DNA of 64,000 bases. Source: Phytobacter ursingii (GTDB lineage Bacteria > Pseudomonadota > Gammaproteobacteria > Enterobacterales > Enterobacteriaceae). The notes under the pieces are model-generated. The model was not told the DNA's origin, searched no databases, and saw only the letters and a list, made by a program, of their open reading frames with translations. The translations under genes were made by a program, and so were the position numbers. Location of the stretch: the NCBI GenBank assembly GCA_901456055.1, contig CABDWT010000004.1, positions 930,001 through 994,000 of the forward strand, in the 5' to 3' direction. Positions 17,494 to 27,929 of this stretch are shown here, piece after piece. Every line of letters begins with the position of its first letter. The stretch's first letter is position 1.

Positions 17494-19485
17494 ATGTCCT
17501 CACGTAAAGAGCTTGCCAATGCCATTCGTGCGCTGAGCATGGACGCGGTACAGAAAGCCAAATCCGGTCACCCGGGTGCCCCGATGGGTATGGCTGACAT
17601 CGCCGAAGTCCTGTGGCGTGATTTCCTGAACCATAACCCGCAGAACCCGGCATGGGCTGACCGCGACCGTTTCGTGCTGTCCAATGGTCACGGTTCAATG
17701 CTGATTTACAGCCTGCTGCACCTCACCGGTTACGATCTGCCGATTGACGAGCTGAAAAACTTCCGTCAACTGCACTCAAAAACGCCGGGTCACCCGGAAG
17801 TGGGCTACACCGCAGGCGTGGAAACCACGACCGGCCCGTTAGGGCAGGGTATTGCGAATGCGGTCGGTATGGCGATTGCGGAGAAAACGCTGGCGGCGCA
17901 GTTCAACCGTCCGGGCCATGACATTGTTGACCACTTCACTTACGCCTTCATGGGTGACGGCTGCATGATGGAAGGTATCTCTCACGAGGTATGCTCCCTG
18001 GCCGGTACCCTGAAACTGGGCAAACTGGTTGCCTTCTATGATGACAACGGTATCTCCATTGACGGCCACGTTGAAGGCTGGTTCACCGATGACACTGCAG
18101 CACGCTTCGAAGCCTACGGCTGGCATGTGGTTCGCGGCGTTGATGGTCACAATGCGGACTCCATCAAACGTGCGGTAGAAGAAGCGCGTGCTGTAACGGA
18201 CAAACCGTCCCTGCTGATGTGCAAAACCATCATCGGTTTCGGTTCGCCGAACAAAGCGGGTACGCACGACTCCCACGGCGCCCCGCTGGGCGATGCGGAA
18301 ATCGCACTGACCCGCGAAGCGCTGGGCTGGAAACACCCGGCGTTTGAAATCCCGTCTGAAATTTATGCCCAGTGGGATGCGAAAGAAGCCGGCCAGGCGA
18401 AAGAGTCAGCCTGGAACGAGAAATTCGCGGCTTATGCCAAAGCCTTCCCGCAGGAAGCGGCTGAATTCACCCGTCGTATGAGCGGTGAACTGCCGTCTGA
18501 TTTCGACGCGAAAGCGAATGAATTCATCGCGAAGCTGCAGGCTAATCCGTCCAAAATCGCCAGCCGTAAAGCGTCCCAGAATGCGATTGAAGCGTTCGGT
18601 CCGTTACTGCCTGAGTTCCTCGGCGGCTCCGCTGACCTGGCACCGTCTAACCTGACTATCTGGTCTGGTTCGAAAGCGATTAACGAAGATACTGCCGGTA
18701 ACTACATTCACTATGGCGTGCGCGAGTTCGGTATGACCGCGATTGCCAACGGTATCTCCCTGCACGGTGGTTTCCTGCCGTACACCTCCACCTTCCTGAT
18801 GTTTGTGGAATATGCCCGTAACGCGGTGCGTATGGCGGCCCTGATGAAACAGCGCCAGGTGATGGTCTACACCCATGACTCCATCGGTCTGGGTGAAGAT
18901 GGTCCGACGCACCAGCCGGTAGAGCAGGTGGCTTCTCTGCGTGTGACCCCGAACATGAGCACCTGGCGTCCGTGTGACCAGGTGGAATCTGCGGTGGCGT
19001 GGAAATACGGCGTTGAGCGCGCCGACGGCCCGACCGCGCTGATTCTGTCCCGTCAGAACCTGGCACAGCAGGAACGTACCGAGGAGCAACTGGCGAACAT
19101 CGCCCGTGGCGGTTACGTGCTGAAAGACAGCAACGGCCAGCCGGAGCTGATTTTCATCGCGACCGGTTCAGAAGTTGAGCTGGCGGTTGCCGCATGGGAA
19201 AAACTGACTGCCGAAGGTGTGAAGGCTCGCGTGGTGTCCATGCCGTCTACCGATGCGTTTGACAAGCAGGATGCGGCTTACCGTGAATCCGTACTGCCGA
19301 AAGCCGTTTCTGCGCGCGTGGCCATCGAAGCGGGTATCGCGGACTACTGGTTCAAATATGTGGGCCTGAACGGCGCTATCGTCGGTATGACCACCTTCGG
19401 TGAGTCTGCGCCGGCAGAGCTGCTGTTTGAAGAGTTCGGCTTTACTGTCGACAATGTGGTCGCAAAAGCGAAAGCACTGCTCTAA
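17494..19485 (+). CDS. tktA: Transketolase 1
   Basis: 663 residues, the same as E. coli TktA. It transfers two-carbon ketol units in the non-oxidative pentose phosphate pathway using thiamine diphosphate. The ThDP motif G-D-G-C-M-M-E-G (about 154-161) with the downstream D-D-N-G-I-S-I-D is present. The pyrimidine-domain catalytic Glu lies in V-R-E-F-G-M-T near 411, and the [13 protein letters not shown] phosphate site is near 469-481. It stands upstream of epd, separated by a terminator. Confidence 0.98.
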   Translation: MSSRKELANAIRALSMDAVQKAKSGHPGAPMGMADIAEVLWRDFLNHNPQNPAWADRDRFVLSNGHGSMLIYSLLHLTGYDLPIDELKNFRQLHSKTPGHPEVGYTAGVETTTGPLGQGIANAVGMAIAEKTLAAQFNRPGHDIVDHFTYAFMGDGCMMEGISHEVCSLAGTLKLGKLVAFYDDNGISIDGHVEGWFTDDTAARFEAYGWHVVRGVDGHNADSIKRAVEEARAVTDKPSLLMCKTIIGFGSPNKAGTHDSHGAPLGDAEIALTREALGWKHPAFEIPSEIYAQWDAKEAGQAKESAWNEKFAAYAKAFPQEAAEFTRRMSGELPSDFDAKANEFIAKLQANPSKIASRKASQNAIEAFGPLLPEFLGGSADLAPSNLTIWSGSKAINEDTAGNYIHYGVREFGMTAIANGISLHGGFLPYTSTFLMFVEYARNAVRMAALMKQRQVMVYTHDSIGLGEDGPTHQPVEQVASLRVTPNMSTWRPCDQVESAVAWKYGVERADGPTALILSRQNLAQQERTEEQLANIARGGYVLKDSNGQPELIFIATGSEVELAVAAWEKLTAEGVKARVVSMPSTDAFDKQDAAYRESVLPKAVSARVAIEAGIADYWFKYVGLNGAIVGMTTFGESAPAELLFEEFGFTVDNVVAKAKALL

Positions 19486-19550
19486 TTGTTGTCGGGCACG
19501 AACCGGTGCCCTCAACGCCATCCTTTCCCGCCGGGAGAGGGGCAAAGATT

Positions 19551-19584
19551 AAAACGGTAACCGCCTGGTTACCGTTTTGCTTTT
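19551..19584 (+). terminator. Intrinsic terminator after tktA
   Basis: aaaacggtaacc (19551-19562) pairs perfectly with ggttaccgtttt (19567-19578) over a 4-base loop and is followed by gctttt. Confidence 0.88.
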
Positions 19585-19607
19585 ACCTCGAATTATTCCT
19601 GCAAAAA

Positions 19608-19623
19608 TGTGACGCAAGTCAGA
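19608..19623 (+). promoter_or_regulatory. Probable CRP site upstream of epd
   Basis: tgtgacgcaagtcaga has the TGTGA-N6-TCANA arrangement and lies about 190 bases before epd. The rest of the 330-base tktA-epd gap holds the tktA terminator and AT-rich promoter sequence; no gene is visible. Confidence 0.5.
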
Positions 19624-19815
19624 TAAATGGTCGCCAGGGCTGGACATGGATTCCTTTTATTCTGCGTTTCGCTTATTCTAGCTGAAGCGTTTCAGTCGCT
19701 TAAATGTTCGACAATTAATCAATCAAACGCAGTTTGTGACAGGCGAGGTTCCTCTGTAAAGGTTGCTGCATTACTCTGTGAGCCACCTCAAATTGGGTAA
19801 CCTTGCAGGAGATCT

Positions 19816-20835
19816 ATGAGCGTACGCATAGCGATTAATGGCTTTGGTCGTATCGGGCGCAACGTGGTTCGTGCTTTGTATGAATCCGGGCGTCGGGCGG
19901 AAGTCACCGTGGTGGCAATCAATGAACTGGCAGATGCAGCAGGCATGGCCCATTTATTGAAATATGACACCAGCCACGGGCGTTTCGCGTGGGACGTACA
20001 TCAGGAACGCGAGCAACTGTTTGTTGGCGATGATGCAATTCGCATTCTTCATCAACGCGATATCGCAGCACTGCCATGGCGCGAACTGGGCGTTGATGTG
20101 GTGCTCGATTGTACCGGTGTTTTTGGCAGCCGCGCCGATGGCGAAGCACATCTGGCGGCGGGGGCGAAGAAAGTGCTGTTCTCGCATCCCGGTAGTAACG
20201 ATCTTGACGCGACGGTCGTTTTTGGCGTCAATCAGGATGCCTTAAAGCCTGACGATCGTATTGTCTCTAACGCTTCCTGCACCACGAACTGCATTATTCC
20301 GATTATTAAGCTGCTTGATGACGCGTGGGGGATTGAATCGGGTACAGTCACCACGATCCACTCCGCGATGCACGATCAGCAGGTGATTGACGCCTATCAT
20401 CCTGATTTACGCCGTACGCGTGCAGCCAGCCAGTCTATTATTCCTGTGGACACCAAACTGGCGGCGGGTATCACCCGTATTTTCCCGCAATTTCATGACC
20501 GGTTTGAGGCGATTGCGGTACGCGTACCGACCATAAATGTGACGGCCATTGATCTGAGCGTGACGGTGAAAAAACCGGTTAAAGCGTGTGAAGTCAATGA
20601 GTTGCTGCAAAAAGCAGCACAGGGAACATTTCATGGTATAGTTGACTATACGGAATTACCGTTGGTCTCGACAGATTTTAACCACGATCCGCACAGTGCC
20701 ATTGTTGATGGTACGCAAACCCGGGTCAGTGGCGCGCACCTTATTAAAACCCTGGTATGGTGCGATAACGAATGGGGCTTTGCTAACCGAATGCTCGACA
20801 CGACGTTAGAGATGGCCGCGAAAGGTTTCAGGTAG
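19816..20835 (+). CDS. epd: D-erythrose-4-phosphate dehydrogenase
   Basis: 339 residues. It is a GAPDH-family enzyme that oxidises erythrose 4-phosphate to 4-phosphoerythronate for pyridoxal phosphate synthesis. The Rossmann motif I-N-G-F-G-R-I-G-R is at 7-15 and the catalytic Cys155 in S-N-A-S-C-T-T-N-C. It resembles E. coli Epd throughout, including the A-M-H-D-Q-Q-V-I-D block that differs from true GAPDH. A GGAG ribosome site is clear. It is the first gene of epd-pgk-fbaA and probably cotranscribed with them. Confidence 0.96.
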   Translation: MSVRIAINGFGRIGRNVVRALYESGRRAEVTVVAINELADAAGMAHLLKYDTSHGRFAWDVHQEREQLFVGDDAIRILHQRDIAALPWRELGVDVVLDCTGVFGSRADGEAHLAAGAKKVLFSHPGSNDLDATVVFGVNQDALKPDDRIVSNASCTTNCIIPIIKLLDDAWGIESGTVTTIHSAMHDQQVIDAYHPDLRRTRAASQSIIPVDTKLAAGITRIFPQFHDRFEAIAVRVPTINVTAIDLSVTVKKPVKACEVNELLQKAAQGTFHGIVDYTELPLVSTDFNHDPHSAIVDGTQTRVSGAHLIKTLVWCDNEWGFANRMLDTTLEMAAKGFR

Positions 20836-20884
20836 GGCGCACATTGCGTTCGCAAAACTTTATGAATCATTGAGAGGATTCACC

Positions 20885-22048
20885 ATGTCTGTAATTAAGA
20901 TGACCGATCTGGATTTGGCAGGTAAACGCGTTTTCATCCGTGCGGATCTGAACGTACCGGTTAAAGATGGCAAAGTGACCAGCGATGCGCGTATCCGTGC
21001 GTCTCTGCCGACCATCGAGCTGGCGCTGAAACAAGGCGCGAAAGTGATGGTTACCTCCCATCTGGGTCGTCCGACCGAAGGCGAGTACAACGAAGAGTTC
21101 TCTCTGCTGCCGGTTGTTAATTACCTGAAAGACAAACTGTCCAACCCGGTACGTCTGGTAAAAGACTACCTGGATGGCGTTGAAGTTGCTGCAGGTGAAC
21201 TGGTTGTTCTGGAAAACGTTCGCTTTAACAAAGGCGAGAAGAAAGACGACGAAGCACTGTCCAAAAAATATGCTGCTCTGTGCGATGTATTTGTAATGGA
21301 CGCTTTCGGTACGGCTCACCGTGCACAGGCTTCAACCCACGGTATCGGCAAATTCGCTGACGTTGCGTGCGCAGGCCCGCTGCTGGCTGACGAACTGGAA
21401 GCGCTGGGTAAAGCGCTGAAAGAACCTGCTCGCCCGATGGTGGCTATCGTTGGTGGTTCTAAAGTTTCCACTAAACTGACCGTTCTGGACTCTCTGTCTA
21501 AAATCGCTGACCAGCTGATCGTTGGCGGCGGTATCGCCAACACCTTCGTGGCTGCTCAAGGCCACAACGTGGGTAAATCCCTGTACGAAGCTGACCTGGT
21601 TGACGAAGCAAAACGCCTGCTGGGTACCTGCGATATTCCGGTCCCGACAGATGTGCGTGTTGCTACTGAGTTCTCCGAAACCGCTACCGCAACCCTGAAA
21701 TCTGTTTCTGCTATCAAAGATGAAGAGCAGATTCTGGACCTGGGCGATGCTTCTGCACAGAAACTGGCCGAAATCCTGAAAAACGCGAAAACCATTCTGT
21801 GGAATGGCCCGGTTGGCGTGTTCGAATTCCCGAACTTCCGCAAAGGCACCGAAATCGTTGCTAATGCTATCGCAGACAGCGACGCGTTCTCCATCGCAGG
21901 CGGCGGCGACACTCTGGCGGCTATCGACCTGTTCGGTATCGCTGACAAAATCTCCTACATCTCCACGGGTGGCGGTGCGTTCCTCGAATTCGTGGAAGGT
22001 AAAGTGCTGCCGGCAGTCGCAATGCTCGAAGAGCGCGCTAAGAAGTAA
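20885..22048 (+). CDS. pgk: Phosphoglycerate kinase
   Basis: 387 residues. The start M-S-V-I-K-M-T follows E. coli and lies five codons inside the longest frame, with a GAGG ribosome site ahead. It makes ATP from 1,3-bisphosphoglycerate in glycolysis. Seen: the substrate site R-A-D-L-N-V-P near the N-terminus, the hinge G-G-S-K-V-S-T-K and the nucleotide site G-G-G-D-T near 340. Codon use is strongly biased, as in highly expressed genes. It lies 49 bases after epd. Confidence 0.98.
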   Translation: MSVIKMTDLDLAGKRVFIRADLNVPVKDGKVTSDARIRASLPTIELALKQGAKVMVTSHLGRPTEGEYNEEFSLLPVVNYLKDKLSNPVRLVKDYLDGVEVAAGELVVLENVRFNKGEKKDDEALSKKYAALCDVFVMDAFGTAHRAQASTHGIGKFADVACAGPLLADELEALGKALKEPARPMVAIVGGSKVSTKLTVLDSLSKIADQLIVGGGIANTFVAAQGHNVGKSLYEADLVDEAKRLLGTCDIPVPTDVRVATEFSETATATLKSVSAIKDEEQILDLGDASAQKLAEILKNAKTILWNGPVGVFEFPNFRKGTEIVANAIADSDAFSIAGGGDTLAAIDLFGIADKISYISTGGGAFLEFVEGKVLPAVAMLEERAKK

Positions 22049-22146
22049 GTATTCAAAGGGCAGGGAAACCTGCCCAATTTTCAGCGCGCGTAATGCTCGC
22101 GAACTTTTTTCCAACGGTCGAAGATACAGATACAGGACTCGAAAAC

Positions 22147-23226
22147 ATGTCTAAAATTTTTGATTTCGTAAAACCGGGCGTCATTACCGGTGATGACGTT
22201 CAGAAAGTGTTCCAGGTAGCAAAAGAAAACAACTTTGCGCTGCCAGCAGTTAACTGCGTGGGCACCGATTCCATTAACGCCGTTCTGGAAACCGCTGCGA
22301 AAGTGAAAGCGCCGGTTATCGTTCAGTTCTCCAACGGTGGTGCTGCATTCATCGCGGGTAAAGGCGTGAAAACTGATATTCCTCAGGGTGCTGCTATCCT
22401 GGGTGCTATCTCTGGCGCACATCACGTACATCAGATGGCAGAACACTACGGTGTTCCGGTTATTCTGCACACTGACCACTGCGCGAAGAAACTGCTGCCG
22501 TGGATCGACGGCCTGCTGGACGCGGGTGAGAAACACTTTGCTGCTACCGGCAAACCGCTGTTCTCTTCTCACATGATCGACCTGTCTGAAGAGTCCCTGG
22601 AAGAAAACATCGAGATCTGCTCCAAATATCTGGCGCGCATGTCCAAAATCGGCATGACACTGGAAATCGAACTGGGTTGCACCGGCGGCGAAGAAGATGG
22701 CGTGGACAACAGCCATATGGACGCTTCTGCGCTGTACACTCAGCCGGAAGACGTTGATTACGCTTACACTAAACTGAACGCAATCAGCCCACGTTTCACT
22801 ATCGCTGCTTCCTTCGGTAACGTGCATGGCGTGTACAAACCGGGTAACGTGAAACTGACCCCGACTATCCTGCGCGACTCTCAGGAATATGTTTCTAAGA
22901 AACATAACCTGCCGCACAACGCCCTGAACTTCGTTTTCCACGGCGGTTCCGGTTCTACTGCTCAGGAAATCAAAGACTCCGTAAGCTACGGCGTTATCAA
23001 AATGAACATCGATACCGACACCCAATGGGCGACCTGGGAAGGTATCCTGAACTACTACAAAACTAACGAAGCGTATCTGCAAGGTCAGTTGGGCAACCCG
23101 AAAGGCGAAGACCAGCCGAACAAGAAATACTACGATCCGCGCGTATGGCTGCGTGCAGCTCAGTCTTCTATGATCACGCGTCTGGAACAGGCTTTCAAAG
23201 AACTGAACGCGGTTGACGTTCTGTAA
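22147..23226 (+). CDS. fbaA: Fructose-bisphosphate aldolase, class II
   Basis: 359 residues, start M-S-K-I-F-D as in E. coli, 18 codons inside the longest frame. The zinc-dependent aldolase splits fructose 1,6-bisphosphate in glycolysis. The H-T-D-H-C-A-K motif (Asp110, His111) supplies a catalytic Asp and a metal ligand. Other ligands are in the H-G-V-Y-K-P and F-H-G-G-S-G-S-T motifs further on. Codon use is strongly biased. A strong terminator follows immediately. Confidence 0.98.
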   Translation: MSKIFDFVKPGVITGDDVQKVFQVAKENNFALPAVNCVGTDSINAVLETAAKVKAPVIVQFSNGGAAFIAGKGVKTDIPQGAAILGAISGAHHVHQMAEHYGVPVILHTDHCAKKLLPWIDGLLDAGEKHFAATGKPLFSSHMIDLSEESLEENIEICSKYLARMSKIGMTLEIELGCTGGEEDGVDNSHMDASALYTQPEDVDYAYTKLNAISPRFTIAASFGNVHGVYKPGNVKLTPTILRDSQEYVSKKHNLPHNALNFVFHGGSGSTAQEIKDSVSYGVIKMNIDTDTQWATWEGILNYYKTNEAYLQGQLGNPKGEDQPNKKYYDPRVWLRAAQSSMITRLEQAFKELNAVDVL

Positions 23227-23248
23227 TTTTTGCCTTGTTTCCTGAATC

Positions 23249-23274
23249 AGGCCCGCTTATGCGGGCCTTTTTTA
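23249..23274 (+). terminator. Intrinsic terminator of the epd-pgk-fbaA unit
   Basis: aggcccgc pairs with gcgggcct over a ttat loop, followed by tttttt. Confidence 0.92.
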
Positions 23275-23412
23275 TTGCCGATTCAATAGCCTGCATAGAC
23301 TATTAAATGTGATCGATTTGGCAAAATTGCCCCTTATTGTTTACCCTTTAGGTGTCTGTCCGTCACCGTCGGGAAGGCATTTTCCCGCACGGATCAACAT
23401 AAGGAACAAAGA

Positions 23413-24273
23413 ATGGAAGATCTTCACGTCGTCGACAGCATCAATAACGCAGGCTCCTGGCTGGTGACTAACCAGGCGTTGCTGCTGAGTTACGCTGTTA
23501 ACATCGTTGCCGCCATTGCCATCATCATCGTGGGTATGATCATTGCCCGCATGATTTCAAACACCGTGAACAAACTGATGCGGGCGCGGCACATTGATGC
23601 CACCGTTGCCGATTTTCTCTCCGCGCTTGTCCGTTATGGGATCATTGCCTTTACCCTGATAGCCGCACTGGGGCGCGTGGGCGTGCAAACCGCATCGGTC
23701 ATTGCGGTACTCGGTGCCGCAGGTCTGGCAATCGGTCTGGCGCTACAAGGGTCACTCTCGAATCTGGCTGCCGGTGTTTTACTGGTGACCTTCCGCCCGT
23801 TCCGTTCCGGGGAGTACGTCGACCTGGGCGGCGTGGCCGGTACTGTGCTGCAGGTGCAGATTTTCTCCACCACACTGCGTAGCGCCGATGGTCGTATCAT
23901 TGTGGTGCCCAACGGAAAAATCATTGCCGGGAACATTATTAACTTTTCCCGCGAGCCGGTCCGCCGTAACGAATTTATCATTGGCGTTGCCTACGATTCT
24001 GATATCGATCTGGTCACCAAACTGCTGACTGATATCATTCAGGCTGATGACCGTATTCTGAAAGACCGGGAGATGACGGTGCGTCTGAATGAGCTCGGGG
24101 CGTCATCCATCAACTTTGTGGTGCGCGTCTGGAGTAACAGTAGCGACCTGCAAAACGTCTACTGGGATGTTCTGGAAAAAGTGAAACGCAGCTTTGATGA
24201 GCACGGTATCAGTTTCCCTTACCCGCAAATGGATGTGAATTTCAAACGGGTGAAAGAGCCTGTCAAAGCGTAA
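23413..24273 (+). CDS. mscS: Small-conductance mechanosensitive channel MscS
   Basis: 286 residues, as in E. coli MscS. It is a homoheptameric inner-membrane channel that releases solutes during hypo-osmotic shock. Three transmembrane segments lie at about 28-58, 64-90 and 94-127. The third, pore-lining helix has the characteristic Gly/Ala packing ([14 protein letters not shown]). A beta domain and an alpha/beta vestibule follow ([12 protein letters not shown], then F-P-Y-P-Q-M-D-V). A terminator follows. Confidence 0.97.
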   Translation: MEDLHVVDSINNAGSWLVTNQALLLSYAVNIVAAIAIIIVGMIIARMISNTVNKLMRARHIDATVADFLSALVRYGIIAFTLIAALGRVGVQTASVIAVLGAAGLAIGLALQGSLSNLAAGVLLVTFRPFRSGEYVDLGGVAGTVLQVQIFSTTLRSADGRIIVVPNGKIIAGNIINFSREPVRRNEFIIGVAYDSDIDLVTKLLTDIIQADDRILKDREMTVRLNELGASSINFVVRVWSNSSDLQNVYWDVLEKVKRSFDEHGISFPYPQMDVNFKRVKEPVKA

Positions 24274-24279
24274 ATCATC

Positions 24280-24303
24280 AGGTCGGCGTTGCCGGCCTTT
24301 TTC
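24280..24303 (+). terminator. Intrinsic terminator of mscS
   Basis: aggtcggc pairs with gccggcct (one wobble) over gtt, followed by ttttt and c. Confidence 0.85.
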
Positions 24304-24412
24304 TTGTCTTTTAGTATTAGCAATTCTTATTATTCATTAGAATATTCAATTTCCGCTAATGATTTTCGCGCGTTATAGTCTGCGTCCAGATAAAGTTGAT
24401 TGAGAATCTATT

Positions 24413-25048
24413 GTGATAACCTATTATTTTCAAGGTCTTATATTGGGTGCGGCATTGATTTTACCCCTTGGTCCGCAGAATGCCTTCGTGATGAACCAGG
24501 GGATTCGTCGCCAGTACCACATCATGACGGCTTTTCTGTGTACGCTAAGTGACTTACTGTTGATTTGTGCCGGGGTGTTTGGTGGCAGCGCATTGTTGAT
24601 GCAATCTCCCTGGCTGCTGGGGCTGGTAACCTGGGGCGGCGTCGCCTTTCTGTTGTGGTATGGCTATGGCGCATTGAAAACCGCGTTTAGCAGCCATATT
24701 GCGCTTGCCAGCGCCGAAGCAATGAAGCAGGGGCGCTGGAAGATTATCGCGACCATGCTGGCGGTAACCTGGCTTAATCCTCATGTTTATCTGGACACTT
24801 TCGTAGTGCTCGGCAGTCTGGGCGGACAACTGGATGCGGAGCCGAAGCGCTGGTTTGCGATGGGGACGGTGAGTGCTTCCATCATCTGGTTTTTTGGCCT
24901 GGCGCTGCTGGCCGCCTGGTTTGCGCCGCGTCTGCGTACCGTGAAAGCACAGCGCATTATCAATCTCCTGGTCGGGGCGGTGATGTGGGTTATCGCGGCG
25001 CAACTAGCAAAAGATGGCGTTGCCCATCTGCAGGCCTTGTTCAACTAA
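24413..25048 (+). CDS. argO: Arginine exporter ArgO (LysE family)
   Basis: 211 residues, the same length as E. coli ArgO; the start is a GTG. It has six predicted membrane helices and the LysE-family signature P-L-G-P-Q-N-A-F-V near residues 19-27. ArgO exports arginine, and canavanine by family knowledge, and is activated by ArgP, encoded two genes away on the opposite strand. The AT-rich 110 bases before the start are where ArgP and Lrp bind in E. coli; individual sites are not resolved here. Confidence 0.95.
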   Translation: MITYYFQGLILGAALILPLGPQNAFVMNQGIRRQYHIMTAFLCTLSDLLLICAGVFGGSALLMQSPWLLGLVTWGGVAFLLWYGYGALKTAFSSHIALASAEAMKQGRWKIIATMLAVTWLNPHVYLDTFVVLGSLGGQLDAEPKRWFAMGTVSASIIWFFGLALLAAWFAPRLRTVKAQRIINLLVGAVMWVIAAQLAKDGVAHLQALFN

Positions 25049-25142
25049 GGCTAGTCCGATGGACAAAGCCGAATCATCCGCTAAGCTTCTGCCAGGCGTG
25101 CCGTTTTCTTACGGACGTAATAAGCAACATGGAGGAGCAAAC

Positions 25143-25877
25143 GTGAAATTCAAAGTGATGGCCCTGGCGGCATTAGTGGGACTGAGTGTCATGTCGGTAC
25201 AGGCAAGTGAACTGCCTGATGGCCCGCACATTGTTACCTCGGGTACGTCGAGTGTGGACGCAGTGCCTGATATTGCTACCCTGGCGATTGAAGTGAATAT
25301 CCAGGCGAAAGATGCCGCAACAGCGAAGAAACAGGCAGACGATCGCGTCGCCGAGTATCTCTCGTTCCTCGACAAGAATGGCGTCGGGAAGAAAGACATC
25401 AACTCCGCCAATTTGCGCACCCAGCCGGATTACGATTACCAAAACGGTAAAAGCGTACTGAAAGGCTGGCGTGCCGTACGTACGGTTGAAGTGACGCTGC
25501 GCGATCTGGAGAAGCTCAATTCCCTGCTCGATGGTGCGTTAAAAGCTGGCCTGAATGAAATCCGCTCCGTTTCGCTGGGTGTTGCGCAACCGGATTCGTA
25601 CAAGGATAAGGCGCGTAAAGCGGCCATTGATGATGCCGTTCATCAGGCGGAACAGCTGGCAGCTGGTTTCAATGCTAAGCTTGGCCCGGTGTATAGCGTG
25701 CGTTACCACGTTTCCAATTATCAGCCGAGCCCGATGGTTCGCATGATGAAAGCGGATGCGGCACCCGTATCTGCACAGGAAACATACGAACAGCCGACCA
25801 TTCAGTTTGCCGATCAGGTGGATGTTGTATTCCAGCTTGAGCCTGCTCAGGCTCAGCAGACGACGAAATCACAGTAA
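25143..25877 (+). CDS. yggE: Periplasmic SIMPL-domain protein YggE
   Basis: 244 residues. The GTG at 25143 was chosen because a GGAGG site lies 8 bases upstream and the translation then starts M-K-F-K-V as in E. coli. A signal peptide ends near V-Q-A-S (about 20-22). The remainder is one SIMPL (DUF541) domain with the T-V-E-V-T-L-R strand and the A-A-I-D-D-A helix. YggE is exported and linked to oxidative stress tolerance; its biochemical role is unknown. Confidence 0.93.
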   Translation: MKFKVMALAALVGLSVMSVQASELPDGPHIVTSGTSSVDAVPDIATLAIEVNIQAKDAATAKKQADDRVAEYLSFLDKNGVGKKDINSANLRTQPDYDYQNGKSVLKGWRAVRTVEVTLRDLEKLNSLLDGALKAGLNEIRSVSLGVAQPDSYKDKARKAAIDDAVHQAEQLAAGFNAKLGPVYSVRYHVSNYQPSPMVRMMKADAAPVSAQETYEQPTIQFADQVDVVFQLEPAQAQQTTKSQ

Positions 25878-25905
25878 ACTTTTTGCGCACTGTAAAGCAG
25901 ATAAG

Positions 25906-25933
25906 AGAAAGGCCGGGTTATCCCGGCCTTTCT
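25906..25933. terminator. Bidirectional terminator between yggE and argP
   Basis: gaaaggccggg pairs with cccggcctttc over ttat, giving a U-rich end on both strands between two convergent genes. Confidence 0.85.
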
Positions 25934-25936
25934 GTA

Positions 25937-26830
25937 TCAATCCTGTCGCAATACCTTATGCCCATAAGCCAGCAGTGCGTCGGTGACGTTGCGCATCATG
26001 CGGCTTTCTGGCGCAAAGCGATGCCAGTACAGCATCCGGCGCTGGAACAGACCCGGCGTGAGGTCGATCAGTTCTCCGGCGTTCAACTCTCTTTCTATTT
26101 GCAGGTGCGGGATCATACAGCAGGTCGTTCCCTGCCTTGCCAGTTGCACAAACGCTTCCGATGAGTTAACGATATGGCAGGGTACGCTACCTGGCGGCAG
26201 ATCGAAGTTTTGCTGCAAGAAGGCCTGGTGCATATCATCGAGATGATCAAACGCCACAGCAGGCGCTTTCAGTAATGCTGAACGTGTTACGCCATTCGGG
26301 AAGTAACGTTCAGCAAAAGCTTTTGAACCGACAAACAGGTAATCAAGCGCGCCAAGCTGGTCAACGAGGCAGCTTGGCAGAGCCTGCGGCTGAATACTTA
26401 CCGCGCCGACCACTTCACCGCGACGCAGTCGCTCCTGGGTGCGGGTTTCATCTTCAACCTGTAAATTCAGGCGGATTGGCGAATCGGCCAGCACCGGCGC
26501 AAGCGCAGGTAGCAACCAGGTCGCCAGACTGTCGGCGTTCACCGCAAGTGACAGCAAAAGCGGGGTGGAGCCGGTTTGCTCATCACCCAGCCACTCTTCT
26601 TCCAGCAGTTCTACCTGGCGCAGCAACGCCAGCAATTTTTGCCCTTGTTCCGTTGGACGCGGTGGGACGGTACGCACCAGAAGGGGCTGGCCAAACATGT
26701 TTTCGAGCTGTTTAATACGCTGCGATACGGCGGACTGAGTGATACACAGCTTTTGCGCGGCGCGCTCAAACCCACGTTCCCGAATGACCGCATCGAGCGC
26801 CTGTAACGTTCTGTAGTCCGGACGTTTCAT
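25937..26830 (-). CDS. argP: LysR-type regulator ArgP (IciA)
   Basis: 297 residues from M-K-R-P-D-Y, seven codons inside the longest frame, as in E. coli. The N-terminal winged helix-turn-helix (about 5-62) contains [15 protein letters not shown], and the effector-binding domain follows (about 90-290). ArgP activates argO when arginine is bound and blocks activation when lysine is bound. It was first described as an inhibitor of replication initiation. It is divergent from rpiA. Confidence 0.96.
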   Translation of the reverse strand: MKRPDYRTLQALDAVIRERGFERAAQKLCITQSAVSQRIKQLENMFGQPLLVRTVPPRPTEQGQKLLALLRQVELLEEEWLGDEQTGSTPLLLSLAVNADSLATWLLPALAPVLADSPIRLNLQVEDETRTQERLRRGEVVGAVSIQPQALPSCLVDQLGALDYLFVGSKAFAERYFPNGVTRSALLKAPAVAFDHLDDMHQAFLQQNFDLPPGSVPCHIVNSSEAFVQLARQGTTCCMIPHLQIERELNAGELIDLTPGLFQRRMLYWHRFAPESRMMRNVTDALLAYGHKVLRQD

Positions 26831-27004
26831 CTGACTGACATACTCCTGCAAAATAATTACTCAGCACTATGACATAATTTTTTATGTCTTACAGACGAAA
26901 ATGTACCTGCTGGTAATGTGACACAGCTCACAGGGACTTTTCCCCCTTCCATGTTCTATAATGCGCTTCGAATTCCACACCATTCTCACCACAGGCGAAC
27001 GACG

Positions 27005-27664
27005 ATGACGCAGGACGAATTAAAAAAAGCAGTGGGTTGGGCAGCGCTCAAATATGTTGAACCGGGTACTATCGTAGGTGTTGGTACTGGTTCCACCGCT
27101 GCGCACTTTATTGACGCGCTTGGTACCATGAAAGGTCAGATTGAAGGGGCGGTTTCCAGTTCCGACGCCTCGACAGAAAAACTGAAAGGCCTGGGTATCA
27201 CCGTATTCGATCTGAACGAAGTCGACCGTCTGGGAATTTATGTAGATGGCGCGGATGAAATCAACGGTCAGATGCAGATGATTAAAGGCGGTGGCGCAGC
27301 GTTAACCCGCGAAAAAATCATTGCCTCGGTAGCCGATAAATTCATCTGTATCGCAGATGCATCCAAACAGGTCGAGATCCTGGGTAAATTTCCGTTGCCG
27401 GTAGAAGTGATCCCAATGGCACGCAGCGCCGTGGCACGTGAACTGGTGAAACTGGGCGGTCGTCCGGAATATCGCCAGAACGTGGTCACCGACAACGGCA
27501 ACGTTATCCTCGACGTCTTTGGCCTGGAAATTATTGACCCTGTTGCGCTGGAAAACACCATTAACGGCATTCCGGGTGTGGTGACCGTGGGCTTGTTCGC
27601 CAACCGCGGTGCGGATGTGGCGTTGATTGGCAGCGCCGATGGCGTCAAAACCATCACAAAATGA
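27005..27664 (+). CDS. rpiA: Ribose-5-phosphate isomerase A
   Basis: 219 residues, start M-T-Q-D-E-L as in E. coli, 29 codons inside the longest frame. It interconverts ribose 5-phosphate and ribulose 5-phosphate. The catalytic residues Asp81 and Asp84 (V-D-G-A-D-E), Lys94 (I-K-G-G-G) and Glu103 (T-R-E-K) are present, as is the phosphate loop G-T-G-S-T-A. Its promoter region is shared with divergent argP. Confidence 0.97.
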   Translation: MTQDELKKAVGWAALKYVEPGTIVGVGTGSTAAHFIDALGTMKGQIEGAVSSSDASTEKLKGLGITVFDLNEVDRLGIYVDGADEINGQMQMIKGGGAALTREKIIASVADKFICIADASKQVEILGKFPLPVEVIPMARSAVARELVKLGGRPEYRQNVVTDNGNVILDVFGLEIIDPVALENTINGIPGVVTVGLFANRGADVALIGSADGVKTITK

Positions 27665-27929
27665 TCTGTATGGGGGATGTGTTCCCCCATTAAAAAAATC
27701 TCAAAGAGCAAATTTGGTGACATCTGTCACGCTTCTGAGTTCACCCTGATAATCCTCCCGCCCCTATAGCTATTTTCAGCATATTCATCTGCCATTTCTC
27801 GCTGTATGACATTCCTTCACAGTGGCGACGCAAACGTTCATATTGCTGCAATAGTTTTTTTTGATATGTTGACTACAGGGGATGAATATCCACACAACAT
27901 CAGTTATGACAAAAAACAGGGTCGGGTAA